A stretch of DNA of 64,000 bases from positions 592,110-656,109 of the forward strand of contig JALJOM010000003.1 of the NCBI GenBank assembly GCA_024304885.1. Direction: 5' to 3'. Shown here piece by piece: positions 1 to 9,312 of this stretch (positions are counted from its first letter, which is position 1; each line of letters starts with the position of its first letter). Below the pieces are notes generated by a model. That model had not been told where the DNA came from and searched no databases. It saw nothing but the letters and a program-made list of their open reading frames with translations. This DNA is from Beijerinckiaceae bacterium. GTDB taxonomy: Bacteria; Pseudomonadota; Alphaproteobacteria; Rhizobiales; Beijerinckiaceae. A program made the position numbers and the translations under genes.

Positions 1-1
1 C

Positions 2-772
2 GGCCTGTTGCATACGTCCTGCGATGGCAGGTACGGGCACGATCCCTATGCCCCCTGCGGCCTCGAGGACCTCGTCGGAAAAGGCTACGATTATTGGGCG
101 CTCGGCCATGTCCATCGGCGCCTCGTGCTCGCCGAGGACCCGTGGGTGGTTTTTCCGGGAAACCTTCAAGGCCGCCATGTCAACGAGCAAGGCGAGAAGG
201 GCTTCACGATGGTGACGGTCGAGGCCGGCCGGGTGCGGGAGGTGACGCATTGCCCGGCCGACGACCTGCGCTGGGTCGATCTTCGCATCGACGTTTCCCG
301 AGCGGCGACGCTCGACGAGGCCTTGCCTTGCATCGCCGAGGCCTACGCGGCAGCAGTCGCCGGCGACCGGGCCATCGCCGCGCGGGTCCGCTTCGTCGGA
401 GCGAGCGCGGCCCACGGCGCGCTCATCGCCGAGCGCGAGCGGCTCGAGGCGGAATGCGACAGCCTCGCCGCGCAAGCCCCCGGAACCTTCTCGATCGAGA
501 AAATCCTGATCGAGACACGCCCGGCCGGCCATCCGGACGTGGCCGGGCTCGCGCGTGTCGATCTCGCGCCGCTCCTTCGCGCACTCTCGGAGGACGTGCA
601 CGAAGCCGCCGATCTCCGCCTCGGCCTCGAGGAGGCGCTGCGGCGCTTGCCGCCCCATCTCCGCGAGGAGGTCGGCCTGACCCATATCGGGGACGAGCGC
701 TTCGCCTCGCTCCTCGCCGATGCGCAGGCGCTCCTCGCCTATCGGCTCGCCGGTGGGGATCGACGCCATTGA
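2..772 (+). CDS. DNA repair exonuclease, YhaO/SbcD-like (C-terminal part, 5' truncated by window)
   Basis: This is the C-terminal part of a calcineurin-like metallophosphoesterase nuclease of the SbcD/Mre11 type. The reading frame is open to the window edge, so the true start lies outside. The metal-binding GHVH motif follows the segment DYWALGHVHRR, and PGNLQGRH matches the family segment just after the phosphoesterase core. The remaining ~170 residues are an alpha-helical C-terminal domain as in YhaO. The stop overlaps the TTG start of the next gene (bases 769-772), so the two are translationally coupled like an SbcD-SbcC or YhaO-YhaN pair. The partner would supply ATP-dependent DNA end handling. 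The family assignment is firm; whether it is YhaO or SbcD sensu stricto is inferred from the YhaN-like neighbour. Confidence 0.85.
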   Translation, partial: GLLHTSCDGRYGHDPYAPCGLEDLVGKGYDYWALGHVHRRLVLAEDPWVVFPGNLQGRHVNEQGEKGFTMVTVEAGRVREVTHCPADDLRWVDLRIDVSRAATLDEALPCIAEAYAAAVAGDRAIAARVRFVGASAAHGALIAERERLEAECDSLAAQAPGTFSIEKILIETRPAGHPDVAGLARVDLAPLLRALSEDVHEAADLRLGLEEALRRLPPHLREEVGLTHIGDERFASLLADAQALLAYRLAGGDRRH

Positions 773-3700
773 GGTTCGCGGAGCTTCATCTCGAGCGCTA
801 CGGCCACTTCACCGGGAAGCGCCTCGACCTTTCCGGCGACGCGGTCCTCCTCCACGTCGTCTTCGGCCGCAACGAGGCCGGCAAGTCGACGATCTTGTCC
901 GCCATCGCCGATCTCCTGTTCGGCGTCCCGGCGCGGACGACATTCGGCTTCCTGCACGATTACGACAGCCTGAGGATCGGGGCCACGATCGTCTCGCGCC
1001 GTGGCGAGCGGCTCGCCTTCAAGCGGCGCAAGGGCAATGCCCGGACCCTACGCACAGACGCCGATCAGGTGCTCCCCGACGGCGTGCTCGTACCCTTCCT
1101 GGGTGATGCGGATCGCGCCCTGTTCGAAGGCATGTTCGGGCTCGACCACGCCCGGCTTCGCGCGGCCGGCGAGCGCATGCTGGAAAGCGACGGCGACCTC
1201 GGGCGCAGCCTGTTCGAGGCCGGCAGCGGGCTCGACCGCGTGGACCTCGTCCGCAAGTCCCTCGAAGCCGAGATCGATGCGCTCGGCACGCCGGAGCGAA
1301 AGGCCTCCAGGAAGCCCCTTTGGCAGGCCGCGGAAAGCTTTGCCGAGGCCCAGAAAGCCAAGCGCGAGCTCGCCTTGCGTCACGAGGAATTTCGCGCCGC
1401 CGAGAAAGCGCTCGACGAGGCGATCGCGGCCAAGGCCGGGATCAACGAGGCGCTTGCCTCGATCCGGGAAAGACGGAGCGGGCAGGAGCGGATCCGTCGC
1501 GCGGGGCCGATCCTGATCGACATCGATCGCCTCGCCCGAGAGCTCGACGCCTTCGCGGACGTGCCGGATCTTCCCGCGGGCTTCGAGGCAGAGAGGCTCC
1601 GCTGCGTGGAGCGCTTCCTCGCGGCAGAGACCGCCGTCGAGACGGCGCGACGGTCGAACGCGGCGCTCGAGCGCGACCTCGAGGCGATCCCGGCCGGTGA
1701 CACGCTGACGCGATTTGCGGCCGAGATCGGTGCCTTGCAGACCCGGCTCGGCGAATATCTGAAGGGCATCGCGGACGAACCGAAGCTCGCCCGCGATATC
1801 GCGCGGTTCGACGACGAGATCGGCCGCCTCGTCGGCTCGCTCGGGATCGCGCTCGGGCCGGCCGAGGCCGAGGACAGGATTCCGAAAAAGCCGCTGGTCG
1901 CGAGGATCCGCTCGGCGATCCGCGAGGGCGACAAGCTGCGCACGAAGCTCGAAGCCGCCAAGGATGAATATGCGCATGCGCAGAGCGCTCTCGCCGAGGC
2001 GGAGGACGAGCTGGCTCGCCTCGACGGCCTCCCGGACCCCGCGTTCGCGCAGTCGATTCTCGAGGCTCTGGCGCGAGAGGGAGACGTCGGCGCGCGCCTC
2101 GCCCAGCGCCGCCTCGAGGCCTCCGAGGCCGCCCGCGAGCTCGACGATGCGGTCCGCCGTCTCACCGGATGGGCGGCGGGGATCGAAGCCCTCGCGGCGA
2201 CGCCCTTTCCGACGGACGAGACGATCCGCGACCAAGAGCAAAGGCGCCAGAAGCTCGAGATCGAGCGGGATGCGGCGGCACGCAGGCGGGACGAGGCCGC
2301 AGGCGACATGCGTCAGATCGAGGCCGACATCGAGACGCTCCGAGCCGAGGGTGAAATCCCGACGACGCAAGCAGTTGCCGCCGCGCGCGACCGGCGCAAC
2401 GCACTTTGGGCTCAGATGCGACAGCGCAAGATCGAAGCGCCCCACGGCAGCGCGGGTCCGCTCGAACCGACGGTCGAAGACGATCTCGTCGGCCGCTACG
2501 AGACGAGCGTGCGGCAGGCGGACGCACTCGCCGATCGCAGGGCTTCGGAAGCGCAGCGCATCGCGCGATTCGCCGAGCTGACCGGACGACGGGAACGTGT
2601 GTCGCGGCAGGCCGAGGACGACCGCGCGACGGTCGAAAGGCTCGAGCGCGCGCTCGCCGGCCTCGCTGCCGAGTGGACCGCGGCTTGGGCCGCGATCGGA
2701 ATGGACGCCGCCGCGCCTGCCGCCATGCGCGCCTTTCTCGGCGCGAAGGACGAGGCGCTGCGCCGTCTCGCCGACAAGCGCCGGGCCGACGCGGAGCTCG
2801 CGCTCGCGACAGAGACCGAGGCACGCGCGCGCACGCTCCTCGCCTCCGCGGCACAGGCGCTCGGGCTCGCGGCCGGTCCCGACGAAGGCTTCGTGGACCT
2901 CGATCATCGCGTCAGAGCCGCCGCCAAGGCCAAGGAGTCCGATTGGAAAAGGCGGCAAGCCGCGGAGGACTCGGCGCGGCGGGCCCGGCGCGCGCTCGAG
3001 CAGAAGCGCCAGGAGGCAGCGGCGCGTTCCGAGGCGCTCGAGGCCTGGACCGATGCCTGGTCGGGTCTCGTCCAGGAGATGTCCTGTCCCGCCGATGCCG
3101 GCCCCGACGAGGCTGCGACTGTGCTCGAGATCTGGGATCAGATGCGGGACCCCGTGACGAAGCGCACCGAAACGGCACGGCGGCTCGAGGGCTTGCGCGC
3201 GGACAATACGCGGTTCCGCGACGACCTCCGTCGCCTCGTCGGCGCCATCGAGACACTCGCCGGAGAGCGCGGGGAGACCTTCGGGCTCGACGAGGACGCC
3301 GACCCGAAAGCCGTTCTCCAAGCGCTGGGACCGAGGCTCGAGGAGGAGAAGATCCGTCTCGTGAAACGAGCCGATGTCGCGACGAGGCTGGCCGCGGCCG
3401 CATGCGCGCTCGCGAAGGCGGACGCCGATCTCGCAGCCGCACGGACCGCCCTCGAGGATCTGCGCCGTCTCCATGGCCTCGAGGAGACCGCGGATCTCGC
3501 GAGCCACGGCCGACGTTCCGCCGAGAAGCGTGCGCTCGTCGAAGCCCTGAAGGAGCAGCGCGAGAAGCTCGCTCGGGCGGGCGACGGCTTCGACGAGGCC
3601 GCCCTTCGGGAGCAATGCCGTTCCTGCTCGCCCGATGCGGCAGAGGCCGAGGTCGCGGCTCTCGTCGAGCGCGAGTCCGAGCTCGTGCCGCAAGGGCAGG

Positions 3701-4341
3701 CCGCCGCCCAAGCCGAAACACGTGCGAGGCAGGCCCTCGACCTGCTGCACGCGAGGGCAGGGGCCGCGGAAGCGGACGCGAAGGGACGCGATGCCGCGCT
3801 CGCCTTCGCCGGTCGCGCCGAGCGCTGGCTCCTGCTCGACACCGCACGCCAGCTCGTGATCCGCGCCGTCGAACGCTATCGCGCCCTGAACGAGGATCCC
3901 TTGGTCTCCCGCGCGAGCGAGCTTCTGGCGCGGATCGCGGCCGGCGCCGAGAACCCGATCTCCCGCCTCGTCACCGATTATCGCGACGGGCGCGCTCCGG
4001 TGCTCGTCGCGCAACGCGCCGACGGGCGCTCCTGTGGCGTCGGAGAGCTGAGCGAAGGCACCCGCGACCAGCTCTTCCTCTGCCTGCGGATCGCCGCGAT
4101 CGAGCTCCATGCGAAGCAGCGCGAGCCTTTGCCCTTCATCGCCGACGATCTTTTCGTCACGTCGGACGACGAACGTGTCGCGCCCGGCCTCGCCGCCCTC
4201 GCCGAGCTCGGGCGCACGACCCAGGTTCTCGTATTCACCCATCATCGCCACGTGGTCGAGGCCGCCCTGACGCTTCCGCCGGGCACGGTCAGGGTGCATG
4301 AGCTCTCCGGGCTGCAGGATCGCGCGCCGGTCTCGTCCTGA
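769..4341 (+). CDS. YhaN-like AAA ATPase (SbcC/Rad50-type partner of the nuclease)
   Basis: A 1190-residue SMC/Rad50-like ATPase. I place the start at TTG 769, because translation then begins MRFAELHLERYGHF, the expected N-terminus, and overlaps the upstream stop by four bases. The open frame extends further upstream but only as a shadow of the nuclease gene. Walker A is GRNEAGKST (residues 33-41). A long Ala/Glu/Arg-rich coiled coil follows, and the C-terminus carries a signature-like segment (GELSEGTRDQLFLCL) and a Walker B-like FIADDLF. There is no clear Rad50 zinc hook CxxC in the middle; the one CRSC lies near residue 980. The family is thought to act with YhaO on DNA ends. The substrate is not readable from the sequence. 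Confidence 0.85.
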   Translation: MRFAELHLERYGHFTGKRLDLSGDAVLLHVVFGRNEAGKSTILSAIADLLFGVPARTTFGFLHDYDSLRIGATIVSRRGERLAFKRRKGNARTLRTDADQVLPDGVLVPFLGDADRALFEGMFGLDHARLRAAGERMLESDGDLGRSLFEAGSGLDRVDLVRKSLEAEIDALGTPERKASRKPLWQAAESFAEAQKAKRELALRHEEFRAAEKALDEAIAAKAGINEALASIRERRSGQERIRRAGPILIDIDRLARELDAFADVPDLPAGFEAERLRCVERFLAAETAVETARRSNAALERDLEAIPAGDTLTRFAAEIGALQTRLGEYLKGIADEPKLARDIARFDDEIGRLVGSLGIALGPAEAEDRIPKKPLVARIRSAIREGDKLRTKLEAAKDEYAHAQSALAEAEDELARLDGLPDPAFAQSILEALAREGDVGARLAQRRLEASEAARELDDAVRRLTGWAAGIEALAATPFPTDETIRDQEQRRQKLEIERDAAARRRDEAAGDMRQIEADIETLRAEGEIPTTQAVAAARDRRNALWAQMRQRKIEAPHGSAGPLEPTVEDDLVGRYETSVRQADALADRRASEAQRIARFAELTGRRERVSRQAEDDRATVERLERALAGLAAEWTAAWAAIGMDAAAPAAMRAFLGAKDEALRRLADKRRADAELALATETEARARTLLASAAQALGLAAGPDEGFVDLDHRVRAAAKAKESDWKRRQAAEDSARRARRALEQKRQEAAARSEALEAWTDAWSGLVQEMSCPADAGPDEAATVLEIWDQMRDPVTKRTETARRLEGLRADNTRFRDDLRRLVGAIETLAGERGETFGLDEDADPKAVLQALGPRLEEEKIRLVKRADVATRLAAAACALAKADADLAAARTALEDLRRLHGLEETADLASHGRRSAEKRALVEALKEQREKLARAGDGFDEAALREQCRSCSPDAAEAEVAALVERESELVPQGQAAAQAETRARQALDLLHARAGAAEADAKGRDAALAFAGRAERWLLLDTARQLVIRAVERYRALNEDPLVSRASELLARIAAGAENPISRLVTDYRDGRAPVLVAQRADGRSCGVGELSEGTRDQLFLCLRIAAIELHAKQREPLPFIADDLFVTSDDERVAPGLAALAELGRTTQVLVFTHHRHVVEAALTLPPGTVRVHELSGLQDRAPVSS

Positions 4342-4616
4342 GCGAGCCGTCAAAAGATAGTTAAGAAAGAATTAACCCAGGCGTGAAAAGGTTGACACGA
4401 GGACCGCGAGCAGGCCCCCTGACGTGGCCTTGGTGATCCTGCGAATCGGCGGCTCGGTCGCCGCGGCACGAACGCGCTCTATTTCGCGGCAAGTTCGAAA
4501 GACTGCCGGCTGAACTGCTCGGCCGTGCTCTGCCGGCGGCCGCGAGCGGCGCAATCGTCGGATCTACTCGAGCCCTGCGGTGAGGTTCCTTGCCGCCCCG
4601 GCCGGAGCTACGCGCC
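4342..4616. other. 275-bp gap between the YhaN-like gene and smc
   Basis: No convincing gene was found. Open frames on both strands here are short and have no recognisable motif. A small A/T-rich dyad (GTTAA-N6-ATTAAC, near 4360-4376) and a TTGACA hexamer near 4394 could belong to the smc promoter, but no good -10 box stands at the right distance. Confidence 0.4.
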
Positions 4617-7600
4617 TTGAAGTTCACCAAGCTGCACATCGCCGGGTTCAAGACCTTCGTCGAGCCGACCGAGTTCCCGATCGGGCCGGGCCTCACCGGA
4701 GTCATCGGGCCGAACGGCTGCGGCAAGTCGAACCTCGTCGAGGCCTTGCGCTGGGTGATGGGCGAGAGCTCGTCGAAGAGCATGCGTGCCTCGGGCATGG
4801 ACGACGTGATCTTCTCGGGCGGCGGCAACCGGCCGGCGCGCAACATGGCGGAGGTGCTGCTCCGCCTCGACAACTCGGACCGCGCCGCGCCGGCGGCCTT
4901 CAACACCCACGACACGATCGAGGTGTCGCGGCGCATCGAGCGCGAGGCCGGCTCGCATTATCGAGTGAACGGCCGCGAGGCGCGCGCGCGCGACGTACAA
5001 TTGCTCTTCGCCGATGCCGCGACGGGAGCGCGATCGTCTTCGATGGTGCGGCAGGGGCAGATCGGCGAGCTGATCTCGGCGAAGCCGCAGGACCGCCGGC
5101 GCATCCTCGAGGAGGCGGCCGGCGTCTCCGGCCTGCATTCGCGCCGCCACGAGGCCGAGCTCAAGCTCAAGGCCGCCGAGGAGAACCTCGCCCGCCTCGA
5201 CGATATCCTGCGCCAGATCGAATCGCAGGAGAAAGGTCTCGAGCGCCAGGCTCGGCAGGCCTCGCGCTATCGCAATATCGCCGCCGAGATCAGGCGCAAC
5301 GAGGCCCTGCTCGCGCTCGTCCATCATGCCGAGGCGACGCAGGCGCTCGCCGCCGCCGAGCGCAAGCTCGCGACCGACAAGGAATCGGTCGTCGAGCGGA
5401 CGAGGCAGCAGGCCGAGGCCGCGCGGCTTCAGGCGGTCGCCGCTCACGAGCTTCAAGGCCTCCACGAAGCCGAGGTGACGGCCTCGGCAGAGCTGCAGAA
5501 GCTCGTGGCGGCGCGCGAGACGCTCGACGGCGAGGAGCGCCGCGTCAGAGGCCGCACGGCCGAGCTCGAGCGGCGGCTCGCGCAGCTCAGGGGCGATCTC
5601 GCCCGTGAGAGGGCCATGATCGCCGACGCCGCCGATGTCCTGGCAAGGCTCGAGACCGAGGCGGACACGCTTCGAGCCGCGGGCGCGGGCCAGGCCGATC
5701 TCGAGGCCGAGGCGCGAGCGAAGCTCGAGGGCGCCGAGGCCGCACTGGCAGACTCGGAAAGCACGCTCGCGGCCGTGCAGGAGAAACGCGCCGCGATGGT
5801 CGCGGCCCGCTCGTCCCTGGAACGCGCGATCGCGGAGGAGGGCCGACGGATCGCGCGCCTCGAGGTGGAGCTGGAGAAGATCCGTGCCGAGGAGGTGAAG
5901 CTCCGCGCCGACTTCGCGGCCGACGTCGACACGGACGCGCTCACGGCGGGCTTCGAAGCCGCGCGGGAGGCCGCCGCAACGCTCGAGACCGAGGTCGCGA
6001 GCGCAGAGGCGCGCCATCGCGAGCTGCGGGCCGCCGAGACCGCCATCCGCGCCCCGCTCGCCGAGGCCGAGCGCAAGGCGCAGAAGCTGGAGACGCAGGT
6101 CCAGACGCTGACGAAGCTTCTGACCGCGGGGACGGGCAAGTCGTGGCCGCCGGTCACCGAGGAGATCAGCGTCGCGAAAGGATACGAGGCCGCGCTCGGC
6201 GCGGCGCTCGGCGACGATCTCGACGCCTCGACCGACCCCATGGCACCGGCACATTGGGTCCATACCGACGCTTCCGCCGATCCGCCCCTGCCGGAAGGCG
6301 CGCAGCCTTTGTCGGATCTCGTCGAGGCCCCGCTCGCGCTGACCCGGCGCCTCGATCAGATCGGCGTCGTCGCGCGCGAGGACGGCCCGGTCCTCCGTAA
6401 GCGGCTGAAGCCCGGCCAGAGGCTCGTCTCGAAGGAGGGCGATCTCTGGCGCTGGGACGGATTCGCGCAAGCCGCCGAAGCGCCGACGCCCGCAGCGCGG
6501 CGTCTCGCGGAGAAGAACCGCCTCGGCGACCTGAAGCTCGAGGCGGAAGCTGCGCGCGAGGCGGTCGAGGAGATCAGGCGAGAGGCCGGGCAGCTCCACG
6601 CGGAGCTCGCCGCCGCGGCAACCGCGGAGCAAGAGGCGCGGCAGAGGTCGAAGGCGGCCCATCGCGAGGTCGAGCGCTTGCGCGACGAGAGCGCCGCCGC
6701 GCAACGCCGGCACGAGGCCGCGATGGCGCGCCTCGACGCGCTCGCGGAGGCCGGGCGGCGGATAACGCCCGATCTCGACGAGGCCAGGGACAGGCAGGGG
6801 CAATCCACCTCCTCCCTCGCTGCGCTCGAGGCGCCGACCGACATCGACGCGAGCCTCGAGTCTGCGCGTGCGGCCGCGGCCGCGGACCGCACCGCGACAT
6901 CCGAGGCCCGCGCTGCGCTGCAGGCCTGCATCCGGGAAGCGGAGGCGCGCGGAAAGCGGCTCGCCGCGATCGAGGGAGAGCGCAAGTCCTGGGAAGCGCG
7001 AAGCTCCGGAGCCGACGGGCAGATCGCGGCCTTCGAGGCCCGGATCGCGGAAGCCGACAGCGAATATCGCAGCCTCGTCGACGCTCCCGATACGTTCTCC
7101 GAGGCGCGGCTTTCCTTACGCGATCGGATCGAGGCGGCGGAGGCCGCCTGCAAGGCCGCCGCCGACACGAGGGCCGCAACCGAGAGCCGCGTCAAGGAGG
7201 CCGACAAGGCCGCGCGTCTCGCCCTCGAGGCGATGGGCGCGGCGCGCGAGGAGATGGCGCGCAGCGAGGCCAGGCTCGAGGCAGCGCGCGCGCGTGCCGA
7301 GGAGGTTCTCCACGCGATCGCAGCCCAGGACGGCGAGTCGGGCAATCCGATCGGCCGGCTCGCCGAAGCCGCGGGCCTCGGGCCGACGGACACCTTGCCG
7401 GAGGCGGGGCCGATCGAGGCCAGGCTCGAGGTCCTGAAGGCCGACCGCGAGCGGCTCGGCGCGGTGAACCTTCGCGCCGAGGAGGAGCTGAACGAGATTA
7501 CGGGCTCCAAGACCAAGCTCACGACCGAGCACGAGGATCTCACCGAGGCGATCCGACGCCTGCGCCAAGCCATCGCGAGCCTCAACAAGGAGGGCCGCGA

Positions 7601-8081
7601 ACGTCTCGTCGGCGCCTTCGACACCGTCAACGCGCATTTCAAGGAGCTGTTCACGACCCTCTTCGGCGGCGGATCGGCCGAGCTGCAGCTCGTCGAGTCC
7701 GATGATCCGCTGGAAGCCGGGCTCGAGATCATGGCCCGCCCGCCCGGCAAGAAGCCCCAGGTCATGACGCTGCTCTCCGGCGGCGAGCAGGCGCTGACCG
7801 CGATGTCCCTCATCTTCGCGATCTTCCTCACCAACCCGTCGCCGATCTGCGTCCTCGACGAGGTCGATGCGCCGCTCGACGACGCGAACGTCGAGCGCTT
7901 CTGCGATCTCCTCGACGAGATGCGCAAGAAGACCGAGACGCGCTTCATCACGATCACCCACAACCCGATCACCATGGCTCGGATGAACCGGCTCTTCGGG
8001 GTCACGATGGCCGAGCGCGGGGTCAGCCAGCTGGTCAGCGTCGATCTCGAGGGTGCAGAGCGCTTCCTGGAGGCCGGGTGA
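4617..8081 (+). CDS. smc: Chromosome segregation protein SMC
   Basis: A 1154-aa SMC protein that folds at a hinge and brings head domains together to organise and segregate the chromosome with ScpA/ScpB. The TTG at 4617 gives the family N-terminus MKFTKLHIAGFKTF; a longer reading from TTG 4590 adds nine unconserved residues. Walker A is GPNGCGKSN (31-39). The hinge lies around residues 510-600 (GYEAALGAALGDDLD), short as is usual in alphaproteobacteria. The signature LLSGGEQAL (from about 1052) and Walker B CVLDEVDAPLDD (from about 1078) complete the head. Two long coiled coils rich in Ala, Glu and Arg connect them. No scp genes are adjacent, which is normal for this group. Identification is certain. 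Confidence 0.97.
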   Translation: MKFTKLHIAGFKTFVEPTEFPIGPGLTGVIGPNGCGKSNLVEALRWVMGESSSKSMRASGMDDVIFSGGGNRPARNMAEVLLRLDNSDRAAPAAFNTHDTIEVSRRIEREAGSHYRVNGREARARDVQLLFADAATGARSSSMVRQGQIGELISAKPQDRRRILEEAAGVSGLHSRRHEAELKLKAAEENLARLDDILRQIESQEKGLERQARQASRYRNIAAEIRRNEALLALVHHAEATQALAAAERKLATDKESVVERTRQQAEAARLQAVAAHELQGLHEAEVTASAELQKLVAARETLDGEERRVRGRTAELERRLAQLRGDLARERAMIADAADVLARLETEADTLRAAGAGQADLEAEARAKLEGAEAALADSESTLAAVQEKRAAMVAARSSLERAIAEEGRRIARLEVELEKIRAEEVKLRADFAADVDTDALTAGFEAAREAAATLETEVASAEARHRELRAAETAIRAPLAEAERKAQKLETQVQTLTKLLTAGTGKSWPPVTEEISVAKGYEAALGAALGDDLDASTDPMAPAHWVHTDASADPPLPEGAQPLSDLVEAPLALTRRLDQIGVVAREDGPVLRKRLKPGQRLVSKEGDLWRWDGFAQAAEAPTPAARRLAEKNRLGDLKLEAEAAREAVEEIRREAGQLHAELAAAATAEQEARQRSKAAHREVERLRDESAAAQRRHEAAMARLDALAEAGRRITPDLDEARDRQGQSTSSLAALEAPTDIDASLESARAAAAADRTATSEARAALQACIREAEARGKRLAAIEGERKSWEARSSGADGQIAAFEARIAEADSEYRSLVDAPDTFSEARLSLRDRIEAAEAACKAAADTRAATESRVKEADKAARLALEAMGAAREEMARSEARLEAARARAEEVLHAIAAQDGESGNPIGRLAEAAGLGPTDTLPEAGPIEARLEVLKADRERLGAVNLRAEEELNEITGSKTKLTTEHEDLTEAIRRLRQAIASLNKEGRERLVGAFDTVNAHFKELFTTLFGGGSAELQLVESDDPLEAGLEIMARPPGKKPQVMTLLSGGEQALTAMSLIFAIFLTNPSPICVLDEVDAPLDDANVERFCDLLDEMRKKTETRFITITHNPITMARMNRLFGVTMAERGVSQLVSVDLEGAERFLEAG

Positions 8082-8121
8082 GCGCACCAAGAGGGACGAA
8101 TGACGTAGGAAATCAGAGCAT

Positions 8122-8148
8122 TTGAAAAATATTGAAACACTATTGAAA
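8122..8148 (+). promoter_or_regulatory. Three helically phased TTGAAA repeats upstream of the winged-helix gene
   Basis: TTGAAA occurs at 8122-8127, 8132-8137 and 8143-8148, spaced 10 and 11 bp, about one helical turn. They lie 50-77 bp before the start of a winged-helix protein, so they could be an operator for that protein or an A-tract-like curved promoter element. Function is inference only. Confidence 0.4.
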
Positions 8149-8198
8149 TCAGACAGGATTCCGGTCAACCTCTAGCCGTTTCAGCGAAGGGGTTGCAA

Positions 8199-8528
8199 AT
8201 GGCCAGCAAAAATAGGCGTATTTCAGAATCAGATTTGTTGTTGCCGACTTTGCGGATTTTGGCAGCGCAGCCAAACGGATTAATGACGACAACCGATCTC
8301 ATAGCGGCATTAAGCGGCGTTATGAATCCACAAGGCGAAGATGCGGAGATCCTTGAAAACAGGCAGGATACGCGCTTTTCTCAGATCGTCCGCAATATGG
8401 TCTCTCATAAGGGATCGCCAGGGAACATTATTGCGGAAGGGTTCGCCGTCCACTTGGGACGCCGTGAGGGATTGCAGATCACAGACGCTGGGCGCCTGCA
8501 CCTTCAACACAACGCAGTTCAGGAATAG
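8199..8528 (+). CDS. Small winged-helix protein (Mrr N-terminal-like), in the A/T-rich insert
   Basis: A 109-aa protein. ATG 8199 is preferred over TTG 8193 because GAAGGGG sits six bases upstream of it. The body (SESDLLLPTLRILAAQ, then TTTDLIAALS, then RFSQIVRNMVSHK, ending GLQITDAGRLHL) has the helix-helix-recognition-helix-wing pattern seen in the Mrr N-terminal winged helix of restriction-related proteins. No catalytic nuclease domain is attached; the protein is only the DNA-binding part. Codon and base use differ from the flanking smc and atp genes. It converges on an adenine methyltransferase gene and overlaps it by 10 bp, so the two form one cassette. It could be a regulator of the methyltransferase or a stripped restriction protein. 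The winged-helix call is moderately sure; the role is unknown. Confidence 0.6.
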   Translation: MASKNRRISESDLLLPTLRILAAQPNGLMTTTDLIAALSGVMNPQGEDAEILENRQDTRFSQIVRNMVSHKGSPGNIIAEGFAVHLGRREGLQITDAGRLHLQHNAVQE

Positions 8529-9112
8529 CGGGCTTTGTACCCAGGTTTGAACCATTTCAGTTCAGTTCCAGTGTTTGCCTCCTTATCCCAAACAAACCAT
8601 GCATATGCGGTAGTTCCTGAGCCCTTTATCTCTACGTTAGCGGGGTAAAAGGTAATGCGCTCGCTAAACACCCAAACTCGACTCGGCGGAGTACGTGAAA
8701 AAATCGTGTTAGCGCGGTTCGCGCCTTCCAAAAAGGCAAGACGAAGTAACAAAGCAAATTTGCGTTGTGCCTTATGTGTTCCCGCTGCTACGAAACCCTC
8801 CGCGCTATTATATGGAGGGTTGGTGATAATGTTTGCAGCGTGTCGGTCAGTTTCTAAAAAATCAACGCCAGACTCCCCATAGCCGCGTCTATAAAGGTCA
8901 GTGCTCACAATCTTATTGCCAGTGAGTGCGAGCACTTCTGACATAGCGCCATTCCCGCAGGCGCATTCCCAAATGTCGCCTACAAAGCTTTCATTATCGA
9001 CAAGTGCATACGTCGCCCATGCTGGAGTTGGGAAAAAATCAGGGCCGTTTAAGTCTGCAAACCGCTTTGCGGTCGGTTTGAAGCCGCCATTAAGTTGATA
9101 TGTCGCATCCAT
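8519..9112 (-). CDS. Orphan phage-type DNA N6-adenine methyltransferase
   Basis: A 197-aa small DNA methyltransferase. The SAM-binding motif I is degenerate but readable (WECACGNGAMSEVL, 48-61), and the catalytic NPPY motif is at 98-101, typical of N6-adenine enzymes. FFPTPAWATYAL at the N-terminus and FSERITFYP plus AYAWFVW near the C-terminus recur in prophage-encoded enzymes. A good Shine-Dalgarno GGAGGA lies eight bases before the ATG. No target-recognition domain or restriction endonuclease is present, so this is an orphan enzyme. Base composition is clearly lower in G/C than neighbours, indicating transfer. A perfect 10-bp dyad lies 60-82 bp upstream. Specificity cannot be read from the sequence. 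Confidence 0.85.
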   Translation of the reverse strand: MDATYQLNGGFKPTAKRFADLNGPDFFPTPAWATYALVDNESFVGDIWECACGNGAMSEVLALTGNKIVSTDLYRRGYGESGVDFLETDRHAANIITNPPYNSAEGFVAAGTHKAQRKFALLLRLAFLEGANRANTIFSRTPPSRVWVFSERITFYPANVEIKGSGTTAYAWFVWDKEANTGTELKWFKPGYKARYS

Positions 9113-9171
9113 GGAATCAATCCTCCGATGTTAGAAAGGATAACTGAATCAGGAGACTAAGAAACAGTTAA

Positions 9172-9194
9172 GGGTGAGTCATTTTGACTCACCC
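9172..9194. promoter_or_regulatory. Perfect 10-bp inverted repeat (GGGTGAGTCA-TTT-TGACTCACCC)
   Basis: Arms 9172-9181 and 9185-9194 are perfectly complementary around a TTT loop. It lies upstream of the methyltransferase on the minus strand and at the border between the A/T-rich insert and the GC-rich atp leader. It could be an operator, a hairpin ending transcription that leaves the insert, or an insertion scar. There is no clear run of T after either side. Confidence 0.6.
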
Positions 9195-9283
9195 CTTGAG
9201 GTCAATACTCAAAGCCGGCGGATTGCGGCGAGGCGCCGCAGCCTCGGCGCGGCACCCGAGGCGGCGCAAGGGCAGGCGCGATC

Positions 9284-9312
9284 TTGACAGAAACCGCTTC
9301 CCTTCCTAGTGT
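9284..9312 (+). promoter_or_regulatory. Sigma-70-type promoter of the atp Fo operon
   Basis: TTGACA at 9284-9289, a 17-base spacer, and TAGTGT at 9307-9312. It stands about 155 bases before the atpI start with no other gene between, so it is the likely operon promoter. The -35 matches the consensus exactly; the -10 matches at four of six positions. Confidence 0.55.

Noticed and set aside
94-768. Long open frame extending the YhaN-like ATPase upstream
   Set aside because: It is a shadow of the nuclease gene in another frame; the conserved N-terminus begins at TTG 769.
1048-4353. Open frame of about 1100 codons on the minus strand opposite the ATPase
   Set aside because: GC-rich third-position shadow with no motifs; the plus-strand ATPase is certain.
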